Below the pieces are notes generated by a model that was given only the letters and a program-made list of their open reading frames with translations, made no database searches and was not told the DNA's origin. A stretch of DNA of 64,000 nt from Chondrilla cf. caribensis (lineage: Eukaryota > Porifera > Demospongiae > Chondrillida > Chondrillidae). The position numbers were made by a program, and so were the translations under genes. The stretch covers positions 2,533,820 through 2,597,819 of the forward strand of contig OZ026568.1 in NCBI GenBank assembly GCA_964020155.1, read 5' to 3'. Shown here one piece after another: positions 27,701-38,347 of this stretch. How positions within the stretch are numbered: position 1 is the stretch's first letter; each line of letters begins with the position of its first letter.

Positions 27701-29266
27701 CCTACCAGAGGTACTTTAGTTATCGCAGACATACATCAGTTGCTATTGTGATAATATGCACACTGGAATACCATACCTTTTAGAATACAGGTTAGGGGCT
27801 TTGCTGAGATCTGCTCAAATCCATCACAGCATTTTTCTACACACACGGTTGACTGTTTGGAGCTGTCAAAAATGCATACATTATAGTATTATACACATTA
27901 TACCACATATAAGTAGTGAAAGGTTACCATATAAACTAAGCGTGTGGCATTCCTACCGAATCACCAACTAACCAACCCATGGACATACTGTACCTACGTA
28001 CATACGTACGTAACTACCTACATACCTACCTACATATTGTACATACATACATACATAGTATACATACATTGATTCATACAAAATACACAAAAAATGTATA
28101 ATTACACATACTATTAATGCACACACACATATGTATGTGCATTCATATGTGCTATATAAGATAGCACTTCACCATCCCTGGATGGATCAATACGCCTCTC
28201 ACACATACACTGTGTATGCAGTATTTTAACTAGTTATCCATACCAATTTTACAACTGCAAAACATGGACTCACTGGTCTACTTCTTTCTCAGACAATGTC
28301 AAGATCATTCGAGAGATGGTATCTCCAAGCACTACATGCCCACAAACACTGTATATGCAAATGAAATACATATGCAGCATGTACTGAAATACTGAGTGAG
28401 AAAGTCCAAGACGTATGTACAGTTGGTAAGATACAGTGTAATCTTCATATCCCATGGCTCGTTGGTTCGGCAAGTTTGCTCGTTCGTTCAGTAAATATTC
28501 TGTGGCTCGTTGGTTTGGCAAGTTTCCTTGTTCGTTCGGTAAGTATCCTGACCCTCGTTGGTTCAGGAAGTACGGGCCACCTCGAAGCCATCTGAATGGG
28601 TTGATAGCAACCTCTAGCTCTTTGAGAATATCGTCTTTCTTCGATGTCGTAAACGAAATCCATCTCAGCTATTCGTACTCACAATTTGAACGGGAAACAT
28701 AATAGTTGTAACCCTCTTGATCGGTACATGGGAGTGTACTAAGCGGATATCAGTTAAATGATATCCCCTCAGTACGTACATTTCCCATGTACCGACCAAA
28801 AGAGGCGTACAACTGTTACATGCATATAGGGTCGCAATACAGTTGACAAGTGTAATATGTGTAACATACGTAATATTTGAGGGAATTTATAATCTGACAT
28901 ATACATGTGAATGATACGAGAACCTATACTACACACTGGCCACATACAATATAGTTACAACTCTATAGCTGGTAGCTTTATGATGAGTTAATGGTTGAGG
29001 TGAAATACATGTAGTTTTTAAGATGTAGTAACACATGTAGTACTACTACATTCAATTGGCTGCATACTACTATGTACCCTATATCGGAGCTTCAGTGTGT
29101 TGTGGAGTACTCACCCTTCCTCTGGTCTATGTGGACACCTGTTATCCGGACATTTACATTTAGTGACAGACTGTTCGGTTATCAGTCCACTATCAGCAGA
29201 TGTTGTCAAGATGATGAAGATCACAAAATAGACAGAAGAGTCTCTGTGGATTCCTCCACCTTTCAT
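12528..29266 (-). CDS. Adhesion GPCR with EGF, FN3, Ig, HRM, GAIN/GPS and seven-helix domains
   Basis: A 24-exon gene predicted to give 1886 residues. Exons from the 5' end: 29115-29266, 27777-27862, 27136-27279, 26128-26418, 25625-25933, 25252-25539, 24794-25108, 24312-24593, 23064-23366, 22281-22652, 21996-22127, 21422-21697, 20874-20962, 20280-20624, 19525-19788, 18389-18529, 16825-16919, 16200-16617, 15850-15898, 15261-15364, 14636-14766, 13752-14014, 13437-13503, 12528-13272. Domain order: signal peptide (~1-30); Cys-rich EMI/EGF-like (~36-79); EGF (~90-127); three FN3 (128-423); four Ig-like (424-847); EGF (848-891); Ig (892-983); unrecognised region (984-1128); hormone-receptor motif (~1137-1200); GAIN (1217-1434); GPS (1435-1485); seven helices (~1495-1745); cytoplasmic tail of about 140 residues. 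[13 protein letters not shown] is a canonical GPS, with autocleavage expected at L1478/T1479. The receptor should act at the plasma membrane in adhesion signalling. The ligand is unknown. Confidence 0.9.
15000..15130. mobile_element. CACCTTTAGGAAGGAT-family copy in GPCR intron
   Basis: Contains AGCTATCAAAAGGTCAGCAA and CACCTTTAGGAAGGATTCAC, the same pair of blocks seen at 51880-51960. Confidence 0.55.
15261..15364 (-). other. GPS cleavage exon of the adhesion GPCR
   Basis: Encodes SWDDSGC, then [15 protein letters not shown]. The His-Leu-Thr triad is the autoproteolysis site of GAIN domains. The residues after the cut (THFALLM) fit the tethered-agonist consensus, so both self-cleavage and Stachel-type activation are expected from family knowledge. 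Confidence 0.88.
15850..15898 (-). other. 49-bp micro-exon carrying the first half of the GPS motif
   Basis: The GAIN exon (16200-16617) ends in phase 0 and the GPS exon (15261-15364) needs one incoming base. Only this 49-bp stretch fits: acceptor TTTTCTAG, donor GTTAGT, encoding [10 protein letters not shown]. It supplies the first Cys and Trp of the GPS Cys-box, which are otherwise missing. It is easily lost by automated gene finders. Confidence 0.8.
16920..18388. other. Largest GPCR intron, with a dispersed repeat
   Basis: No exon is needed here: the phase joins 18389 to 16919. It contains one ~180-bp repeat copy at 18044-18222. Confidence 0.6.
18600..18846. mobile_element. Dispersed ~230-bp repeat (TAGCACAGGTCA family)
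   Basis: TATAGCACAGGTCACCAGAT, AGGCAGGAAATT and TATTCTGTATAAATAGTCTA blocks, shared with copies at 40278-40504 and 54115-54353 and, reversed, 43380-43640. Confidence 0.65.
19075..19325. repeat. CA-rich repeat with a duplicated ~120-bp block
   Basis: TCAGCAGTGTACAGCACACT plus CTACAAATGTATGTATACTC occurs twice (about 19058 and 19167), each copy leading into a (CA/CG)n tract. The predicted Cys/Val- or His/Thr-rich frames are not genes. Confidence 0.8.
21118..21268. repeat. (CA)n microsatellite
   Basis: About 120 bp of nearly pure (CA)n with CACCAC interruptions, in an intron of the GPCR. Confidence 0.95.
24708..24741. repeat. (CA)n microsatellite
   Basis: Short pure (CA)n in the intron between two Ig exons. 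Confidence 0.9.
27624..27723. mobile_element. Short relative of the hairpin MITE
   Basis: Ends AATAACTAAAGTACCTCT and AGAGGTACTTTAGTTAT match the termini of the hairpin at 6747-6887, with a different, shorter interior. Confidence 0.7.
28452..28580. repeat. 48-bp direct repeat, 2.5 copies
   Basis: CTCGTTGGTTYGGCAAGTTT followed by YTTGTTCGTTCRGTAA, repeated at a 48-bp spacing in the first GPCR intron. Confidence 0.75.
28728..28812. mobile_element. Palindromic GATATC element
   Basis: CGGTACATGGGA on the left pairs with TCCCATGTACCG on the right, and GATATCAGTTAAATGATATC forms the centre. There is no coding capacity. Confidence 0.65.
29115..29266 (-). other. First coding exon of the adhesion GPCR, with signal peptide
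   Basis: Starts ATG at 29266. A short polar head [11 protein letters not shown] is followed by a hydrophobic run [11 protein letters not shown] and then a Cys-rich stretch. That is a textbook cleavable signal sequence, and it fixes the 5' end of the coding region. The exon ends GAAGG/GTGAGT in phase 2, which matches the Cys-rich exon at 27777-27862. Confidence 0.8.
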
Positions 29267-31004
29267 GACCACAACTACAAGTATGTTAATGGGAACAGCA
29301 GTAGTTTTTGGTGTTTATACTGTACACCCAACACACCTGAACACCACCCTTAGAAGGAAAACGTCTGTACATTTAGTATCCTAGTGTGTGTGCACAAACT
29401 ATAGAAAGAGTAATGTACAGGACAAAACAATTAATAAATTGCAACTATCACCTAGTACTGAATATATGTACACTGCAAATACGTATGTATACCTTCATGG
29501 GAAGTGCACAAATACATTTTTCACTGCATTCATCCATTATGCACATATGTATATGCATTAACGAACACAAAAACTAATATATAGCAGTTATAGGCTAGCA
29601 ACAAAACATAAATATAGCAGGAAAATTTGGTGAGTACAATAATCGGCACACTTCCTCATACCACCAAACCACCAAATTAAACCCTGCCAATGTTTCCGGT
29701 TATACAGTATTTGTCATGCAATATACACTTGTATTAACTGTGTATATGTAGGGTCTAAGTACACAACATTGTTCATGTTAGTTAGCAGGTCTTCTACTAC
29801 AATAGAATCCAATGGCTATTTTGATCCAATCCTTCCCATTTGCTGTTACCCAATCTGATTCAGTTACCTGATACTGTAGATAAGGATAGCTATATAGCCA
29901 GGATACATAATATTGTGTGTGTTGGCTCACTCAGTAAACTTGAATCAAGAGGGGAATGGTGAATTCAGAAGCACACAAGTTGTTGTTGCACCGGTTGCAG
30001 ACGCTCCTTCAAATAAATCTTGATCAACATCAATCAATACGTGCTAGTGACAACAGGCCCATGGCACAATCAAACAAATTTGCTGCAGGTCGCCTGTTTA
30101 TATACAAAAGCCATGGTGCATGTGTTGTGAAATACAAGGTGACAGTCGATGATACAATGTCGCACATGAACAAGCAGTCAAGTACTCAATGAAGCCGTGA
30201 AATCATCAATTTGTGAAAAACAATAAACTGATACCATCGGATATATGGGATAGCTACGTACAACACACTTATCCAGCATGGTTACCAAACTTGATACAGG
30301 AAGTAGTCATGTACACACATACCTTCGCATGCCGTCTATCAAATCACAGTCTACAATGTAAAAAGAGAGTGCACATGGAATCCACTCAACAAGAGGCATT
30401 CTCATCCCAAGACTATGATACACTATACATACATACATTACATATATCATAGTATTACATAGACACATGTACTGTACATACTAGAGTAAATTCTTGTCAA
30501 TCTGCCACAATTTGGTTTCCGAAATGTGGTGGATAAACAGGTTTGGTAGATTAACTAATTGCATATTCAGTGGTACTGGGAAATAGCATGCGGCGAATTA
30601 CAAGGTTTAGCAGATAAAGTGGAGATAGATTAAGGGAAATTCATTGTACTTTGTACTACAATGACAATTCAACATTCCTGTCTCAGAAATTGCTCATTCA
30701 CACACCTAAGTGTACACACCAAATGTTATCACTTCAAACAATCTCACAATTGCTATTTGATGAGCTAAAATATGGAGCAAAATCGATGGAAAAATATGAT
30801 TACCTATACAACAATCTTATGGGTGAATCTATGAAACAATGTGTAGAAACATGTCATTTTCTACATACCACCATAACAATTGTAACAATATTATAAAAAT
30901 AATGATAAAAACTTGATACACCACAGACGACACATAATGAAGCTCTGTAGACTATATACATGCCACTGGTGATGTACATGACATCATGTTAAACATGTTT
31001 AGGT
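29267..31004. other. Spacer between the GPCR and the PAAT-like gene
   Basis: 5' flank of the GPCR and 3' flank of the neighbouring gene, here tail-to-head on the - strand. It includes a Tigger-like copy at 30481-30652. Short frames at 29956 and 30213 show no splice or family support. Confidence 0.5.
30481..30652. mobile_element. Degenerate Tigger-like MITE
   Basis: Aligns along its length with 37548-37722 (GTAAATTCTTGTCAATCTGC start, GATAAAGTGGAGATAGATTA interior). Confidence 0.65.
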
Positions 31005-33873
31005 TCAGTTTTTTTCTTTGGACAGTATCTCCAGTAACTGGCTGAATTTGTCATCAATGTGCTTGTGGAGTTTATTGATAGCTTCGTCAAAGTGTTTTGC
31101 CAAATCAGCCAAATCTTCCTTTGTAATAAAACGGTCAGGATCAAAGCTTGGATCATTACTGACCTCATGTTTACCGTCAGGCTTATCAAACCCATTCTCA
31201 CTGTCATTGGTGTTCATTTCCTTCTTGCTGCGGTTCAAAGCTCCGTGTACATTCCTCAGCATTGCCATGGCCATCTTCATTTCCGAGGGAATCTCCTTAT
31301 CCTGTGGCCGCGAGGACATGCTGCTCCTGTCAGCATCCAGATGGTGGAGGGTGGACACTAAAGCTCTCAACTCTTCGGGTAGATTCTCAACTGATGAGTC
31401 CGTAACCATTGGGTGGATAGAATCAACTTGCCTGCAATTATATCACACAGGTATGATTTGATAAGTGCCTAGTGGATTATGAAACAAGCCTAACACATTA
31501 CACGTATAATATCTGTAATTATACCATATGGAGCACTTCTGCACTTTTGCTTGATAACAAACATTTCATGGTTTGAATTTCATGGATTTACAAGCCACTG
31601 CATGAATGCAAATGTGCATGTACAAGCATATGTCATGTAAGTATGTGGTTCAATGTGGGCAAAACCACATGAATTCAACCAAAACTTCACGATTATGAAC
31701 ATTAGTCACTCATGTGGTGGCACATAACCACTTGATGACATTCACACATCAGAGGAATCATTACAGCACAAATAGCTCTTTACGCAATTATCTTAAAACG
31801 CTTTTAGTAGATTTCTTTCATGTGGTGATATCACTGTGATAGAAGTACAATGAATCAAACAGTGATCATTGGAAGATTTCACAATTGAGTTCACTTATCT
31901 TGTAGCAGACCATATTTGTCACTGCTATTGGGAAGTGGGAATTAAATGTTTCAATTCCACCAATTTGGTTATTAAGATGTTCGAATAGGTGAATAATTGG
32001 TGCAAATTAGTTCCTGAAACTTCTTACAAAACAAACGGCAATTACAAGTGGACAAACAAACCTCAAAGCATGTACCTTACCCATGTAACTGCTTGAAGGA
32101 TTCAGCATTTTTTACCACATCAAACGTCAGAAGAATTCCTTTCAAGTGGAACTTTGGCCTTCCACCCAAAGAAAGAAACTACACACGTATTAGAAGAAGA
32201 AGTACAGCACAATTGACATTCAAGAGCACTGGTCATGTTCTACATACACATACGAAATACCATATGCAGCACCAAATATGACGAGTAAACATTCGCTCTA
32301 CTTTTTGCAGATGGTGGACTTCAACCATGAAATCTATAGTCCTTTACAAAAATTGTACTCCTTGAAAAGTTATTGCAGTTATGTATATGGTAGATCACTC
32401 CCTCCATGTGGAAGACACCCACATAGAGAGCCACAGTCAGTACAGTATCATAACAACCACAGTAACTATGGAAACTGTAACCACAGTGATTGCCACAATA
32501 GTAACTATGGTAACTGTAATCACAGCGATTGCCACAATAGTAGCTATGGTAACTGTAACCACGGTAATTGCCACTGATACAATCAAAGACGAATTCTACA
32601 CATCACCAGGTACCAAACAGTTTGAAACAGAAGGTGTTTACTGTGCTAGCAAACATCACCTTTATTGACATCCTACTGATGAGGATGGGTGAAGAAAACT
32701 TGTACGAACAAATGTACATAGGCACACCTTCTCTAAATAGGAAAGAAAAATACAAAATAACAAGTATGGATGAGTGCTGGGGGGAGAAAAAACCTTTATA
32801 ATCAGCACAGACATAGGTACAAAGCACGGATGTATTTGTTCTCGGACACAGGGTGAAAAAAACCAGATAAAACTGGTACTTTTTGTCCTGGCAAGAATGA
32901 CTGTACTTGTAATGATGAGGTACTACATGCATGCATGATAATATGATGTGAATCAATAAATGGTAACATTACATAAGGTAACATAATATCTACAAGAGAA
33001 TAGCAGTCATAGTGTATTTATGGTCTGTTGTCTCAACTGCATACGTATCATTGTAATCAATTATTTGTTCCCATCATTGTGTATGATATCATATCATACA
33101 TACGTTCAAGTCAACGTGGATATCATTATTGATTCATATTGTTCGTGTTGGTGCAATGGTAACATGTACTCGGGAGTCAGGACACGGGGAAACTACTAAG
33201 TTATAAAATTCACTGCATTTAATGCTTTCTTACAAACTCACTTTCCCTCACGTGATAAACAACCTTTGCTTGTTCCAATGTATGCATCGCTTTCACCATA
33301 CACTTCAATGTTACGAGCTTCGCTAACAACCTCCAAACCGTATAGACCAAGATCACTATCTGAGCCCGGGAAAATGTCTAAATATAAAACACACGGTGAT
33401 GTTCCACCACTAGAGTGCTCGTCGGATCGAATCTCTACAAGATTGTCTTCAGCCTCCAGAGATATATCTCCCTGGTTGGCGATCTGCTTAGCATCTCTAA
33501 GTAGAAATGTAAACCATTGAAAGAGTAACTGTTAATAGTCTACGATAAGGTAACTTGGGATGCAGGGTTAATTCGGGACAACAAAAACAGTTTAACAAGG
33601 AAAATGTGCCCAACTTATGTCGATAATATCTTTACACATGGGGATTTGACCAGTGGTGGACAGTTTACCATAGGGCCACAGCCCATAGCCCAACATAAAC
33701 ATATTGGAAGACATCCGTTCCAATTCCTATTATGGCCTCCTAACACTCAAATCGACCGCAGATAAAGTATAAAAAACTTGCTACCTTGTCTGAAGTCTCA
33801 GTGCTTTTCTCAGATTCCTTTCTCCAGAATACCATGTGGTGGAGACGTGCACGGAAAGATGATAGGACGCCAT
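31005..33873 (-). CDS. Soluble 290-residue protein, tentatively PAAT/C10orf88-like
   Basis: Five exons: 33785-33873, 33252-33496, 32607-32640, 32081-32158 and 31005-31431. They join to 290 residues plus TGA. The start ATG (MASYHLSVHV) is the first after an in-frame TAG. The N-terminal half is beta-rich (CVLYLDIFPGSDSDLGLYGL, SEARNIEVYG). The C terminus (~250-288, HFDEAINKLHKHIDDKFSQL) is amphipathic and probably a coiled coil. There is no signal peptide or membrane segment. The SEARNIEVY...YIGTS segment plus the C-terminal HID coiled coil recalls the PAAT family (C10orf88, linked to mitochondrial ABC transporters), but that is from memory and weak. The gene is divergent with the membrane-protein gene at 33970. 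The two short middle exons are the least certain part. Confidence 0.75.
32425..32576. repeat. 39-bp minisatellite in the PAAT-like gene intron
   Basis: About three copies of AGTAACTATGGTAACTGTAA followed by YCACRGYGATTGCCACAAT. Confidence 0.85.
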
Positions 33874-33969
33874 TTTCTTAAAGAACTTCTAAAGGAGGCG
33901 CTATTTTGTAGTAGCCGTATTCCGCGGCAAATGGTGATCACGTGACATCCTTCTGCAGCGGCTGGAAAA
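33874..33969. promoter_or_regulatory. Compact bidirectional promoter between two divergent genes
   Basis: Only 96 bp separate the start codons of the - strand gene (ATG at 33873) and the + strand gene (ATG at 33970). The interval holds the palindrome TCACGTGA at 33938-33945, an E-box of the USF/MITF-TFE type, and a short CpG-containing stretch around 33916-33927 (CCGTATTCCGCGG). No TATA box is evident. Shared control is inferred from the geometry. Confidence 0.6.
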
Positions 33970-36900
33970 ATGTACAAGAAATTGCGAATTACAGTAGCGT
34001 TTTTCTTATCATTTGGCATAATTTCTGTTTTTGGTAAGTCCAAAGTGTGTCCAAGCATCCGAGAGTAGCAGTTTAAAATGGGATATCATGGGATTGATGG
34101 CCCAGAACACTCCAGCAATGCGATATGATAAATGTTCGTGTCCGCGATGTCTCCATAGACGTGATTCAATTGAAGACATTTACCCACAGCTATAGATTAA
34201 CGGTATCTAATTTAGGACACCCAATCCAACTTACCCCGCTTCACCTTATCTGTATGCAATATCTTCTTGTGTCACAAGGAAGTAGCTCATGTTGAGTTAA
34301 ATGGGCCACCAGGGTGCTATTGTTACTGATGCCAATTGTCATGAAACTCCTTTTTTAACCCCATTCACAGCTCAACATAGTATCCTACCAGGATACAATT
34401 TTCCCGCCTACTACCACATCTTCATAGACGACGTGGAAACATACTGGATATGTGTAGAAGAAGACCCTCCATATGTGGACAGTGGCAACTACAGGAGTGT
34501 CTTCCCTGGACTCATCTACTATTGTGGTTTTAGAGTGTCCTCCAGCGTGTATCCACCAGCTGACCGGTCGAGGGAATTCCCGGATAGTCATGTTAAATGG
34601 TATACACAAAGCATGAATCGCAGTCTCGATGACCCACCAGTAGAAGACCTTTACTCCGTGGATATGTCATGGAATACTATTCACAGTGCATACATGTACA
34701 CGTTTGTTATTCGTGTGACATTCCATAGACCGCGCTTGCTTTTTGGAAGAAGTCTATACTATTCCGTACCAGCCTGGCGTTTGAACTCATTCCGTCTTCA
34801 TCGTGCGTATTTTCCTGATTGCAATGCATGTGAGTGATGGAGCTTGTTACATTGATTGTGATGGATACATTGCTCCCATCATGTGTGCTCAATATGTAAT
34901 CAATGGCTGTGCAGAAAATCCATGTGCAAGTATGTGATTGTAAGAGTACCTATGCATATGGAGTCATTCCTACGTAGTTACTGAGTACAGTGGAACCTCT
35001 CTATTAAGGACACTTTGGGGCCTTGATTTTAGTCCTTATTACTGAGGTGTCCTTAATTCAGAGGCCACTTAATACACTACAGTACTACATTGGGACACAG
35101 AATGGTGTCCTTGTTATAGAGTAGTGCTGGGACAATTAATCGATTAATCGATTAATCAATCGATATTTATTTCAAATCTGATTATCATTAATAGTGCAAG
35201 CAAATTGATTAATCACAGGAAGCAATTAAGTGAGTAGAACAGGAAGCCACCCCCACCTTATCACCCGGAACGTTCACTCCATGGGTTCAATTCCTTACTT
35301 TAAGAGTACCTGACTTGTGAAAAGGGCTCTATGGACTTCATTTCACGTCTATTGGATGACTATTTAGTCTAATAAAGTGGGAGTGATTTCCGGTTACGCC
35401 CACTTAATTACTTCCGGTGATTAATCGATTAATCAATCAGTTACTGTGTGCTGATTATCGATTTGAAAATTTCAGCCGATTCCCGGCCCTATTATAGAGG
35501 TTTCTACAATGCAGAGGTTTGTAATAGAGAGGCTCTCCTGTACCTATGTATGGTTATGTATTTGTTGTGTCTATAATGATCATGATTCTGTCTTCTATCC
35601 CACATGTATGCACAAGGAGTTGAGTGATTGGTCTTTTTCTTTTTCAACACATAAATTGCCAGTTCTCGAGATGCAGAGATAATCGTAACTTACCCATAGC
35701 TCCATATTCATGTATATACTACATACTGTAGCGTATTTCATGTGGTACTTGAAAAGCTATATTTTGTTTCCTTCAGCTTGTCCATCATAATGCAATGGAA
35801 AAACTTAAAATCCAGCATTTTAAGCTGAATGTTGAGTGCTTCTACTAAGTCTTAAGCCTAGAATTAGGCCTTAGGCCCATCCAAGAAAATTTTAGTAATG
35901 AAAGATTGCTAGCTATATGATGTATATTTATGCCTATGATACTTTAGATGGAAAAGTGGATATTCTGAAGAATACCTACTTACTGGAGTTTTACTCCTAT
36001 TATCTTACCAATGCACAAATGAGAAGAATAGCTTTTGGAATAAAGGAGAGACTTGTTCTTGCAGAATCTTCTGGTAGAATCTTCCTTACGGCTGTCTACA
36101 GCATTCGTGCTTCGTGTAGGCCAGTTATTAACGGAAGTGTGATGAATTTCAACGAGGTAGCTAGTTTTCTGGGCAGTGAAATGGTGCACAGGTGCGAGAC
36201 TTTATATCAGGTGGAGCTCTATGAGTTCTCTATTCCAAGAAATAGAGTATTTAGTGGAGTGTATGGCATGCGATGCACTGATTGGAAACAGCACCATGGG
36301 CTGATTGTTCCCAAGGATTCAGAGATAAGTGTGCATGTTGTGTTTGGAGACTACCCTGGTGTACAACCCGGTGTGGATAGTGATGCTGAAGTAGATGTAG
36401 ACGCTGATGTGAATAATCAGGGTTAGTATGAGTGAAATAGTCCCTTGCCATGTACATATCATGCTTGTACTATGTTTGAATGTTATGTGTGTGTCTAGAG
36501 ATAGTGCGTGTGTGTGTGTTGATTGTGTGCGTGTATGTGTGTTGATTGTGTGCGTGTATGTGTGTTGATTGTGTGCGTGTATGTGTGTTGATTGTGTGTG
36601 TGGCTGTGTGTTTGTGTCGGCCTTTGTGTTCTTGGGTGTGTATACATGAGTGCGTGTGGGTGAGTAGGAGTCTTATATGTTGGAGCTTATTATACTATTC
36701 CAAGCAGTAAAAGGCGGTACACATGTTTATAACAACTACGTATGTCACACTTGTTTATGTTACTTGCAAGTATTGTAATCAGGATCTACGTACATCTAAG
36801 GAAGTGCCTTATTCAGTGTATAGTGTACCACCTGTTATGCCGTAAAGGTAGTCAGGACTATTATGATAACAATGGGTATGTACAAACTATCACGTTCAGT

Positions 36901-38276
36901 TACACACAGTATGTACCTACATTTCTATGTACATAATATGTAGATCTGGAGATGAGAACAATGCTAAATGGCAGCCATTTCATCATACCTTCTCAAAACA
37001 CGTCAGCATTTTTTGATGTCATTGTTAAACCTCCCACGGCTCAAGTTTCATTTCATAAGCTCAAGGAGCCTACAGAGAGCGACAGTTTTGTGATATCTGT
37101 CATCACCAAAGGGCACATCAGGATTGCATTTTATCGCATAAAGATTAATATATCAGGAGATTACCAACTCGAAGCCAGAGATGGTCCAAACATGGCATCG
37201 GAGGTCATCCAAATCACAGTGGCTCGAAAACTGGTACTCCACACCACACCCCCAAGAAGGGCTGTAGCTCAAGGTGTCCCAGCTGACCTAGTGTGCACAG
37301 TCAGTGGATGGCCTCTACCAAACGTACAATGGTCAACAGCTATTGGACCCATTAACCTCTCAAAGGTGAAATGGCCCTGTTTGCAATAATAGTGTACATT
37401 GTACAGGTGTGTGCCACAAATATACTATATATAATTATTGCATGAAAGATGTAGAGTGCAAATCTTTGATCTCGTAAATTATCCTGATTGTTAGCGAGTG
37501 TAATGGTTAAATTTGCTATTCATTTGCCTTACATCAATATACGTATACAGTGAATACTCGTTAATCCATTGCCATTGGTTTTCAAGGAATATGGTTGATT
37601 AACGAGTTTGGCAGATTAACTGGATATTCATTGGTACTTGTATATTATATTAGTAATGGGAAATTGTGGTGGAATAAAAGGTTTGGCGGATAAAGTGGTA
37701 GTGGATTAATGAGAATTCACTGTACTCACATTTCATTAGAAAGCATTGTGCTGACCAAGTGAATGTATAGTAAACTCTCAAGAATGTATACTAAACTCTC
37801 TCCTTATTCTTGTACTGTAGGACATTACAGTGACCACACGGGTCACAGTGAATCAAATGGTTGAAGCTGTATTGCACTTTGCCTCCCCGGAATACGAAGA
37901 CTCTTCCTATTACTACTGCAGTGCGTGGAACGAGGTAGATTCTGATGCATCGGAGGTCATTTTTGATGTCTACCCTATTGGCAGTGGGTTTGTTGATAAG
38001 GGTTTCGGTACGCAGGAAGCCACAGCAGCTGACAGCGATCAGGTGGATGATGAAGACTATGTCCTGGATTTATTTCCACAAGGGGATCCAGAACAGGAGG
38101 AAGCCAAGAGCGGCCCTCATCCTGGTGTTATAGTTGTTGCTGCACTTTCGTCAATTATCTTAACTTGTGTTGGATTGGCAGTTGTAGCTATTGTATTGAG
38201 ATGCTTACTGAGGTATGAACGTATGTAGGTGTGTGTGTGCTGCATGCATGTGTGTTGGTACACGTGCATGTATGCA

Positions 38277-38347
<71 letters not shown>

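Noticed and set aside
28445..28663. Receptor exon encoding [22 protein letters not shown] repeats
   Set aside because: It is a 48-bp direct repeat in intron 1; the signal exon and the Cys-rich exon already join in phase without it.
30989..31461. Opposite-strand frames over the last exon of the PAAT-like gene
   Set aside because: Shadows of the real minus-strand exon, which has matching splice phase and a coiled-coil sequence.
33785..33837. Start at MVFWRKESEKS for the PAAT-like gene
   Set aside because: It leaves exon 1 in the wrong phase for exon 2; the upstream ATG (MASYHLSVHV) has an in-frame stop before it and joins correctly.
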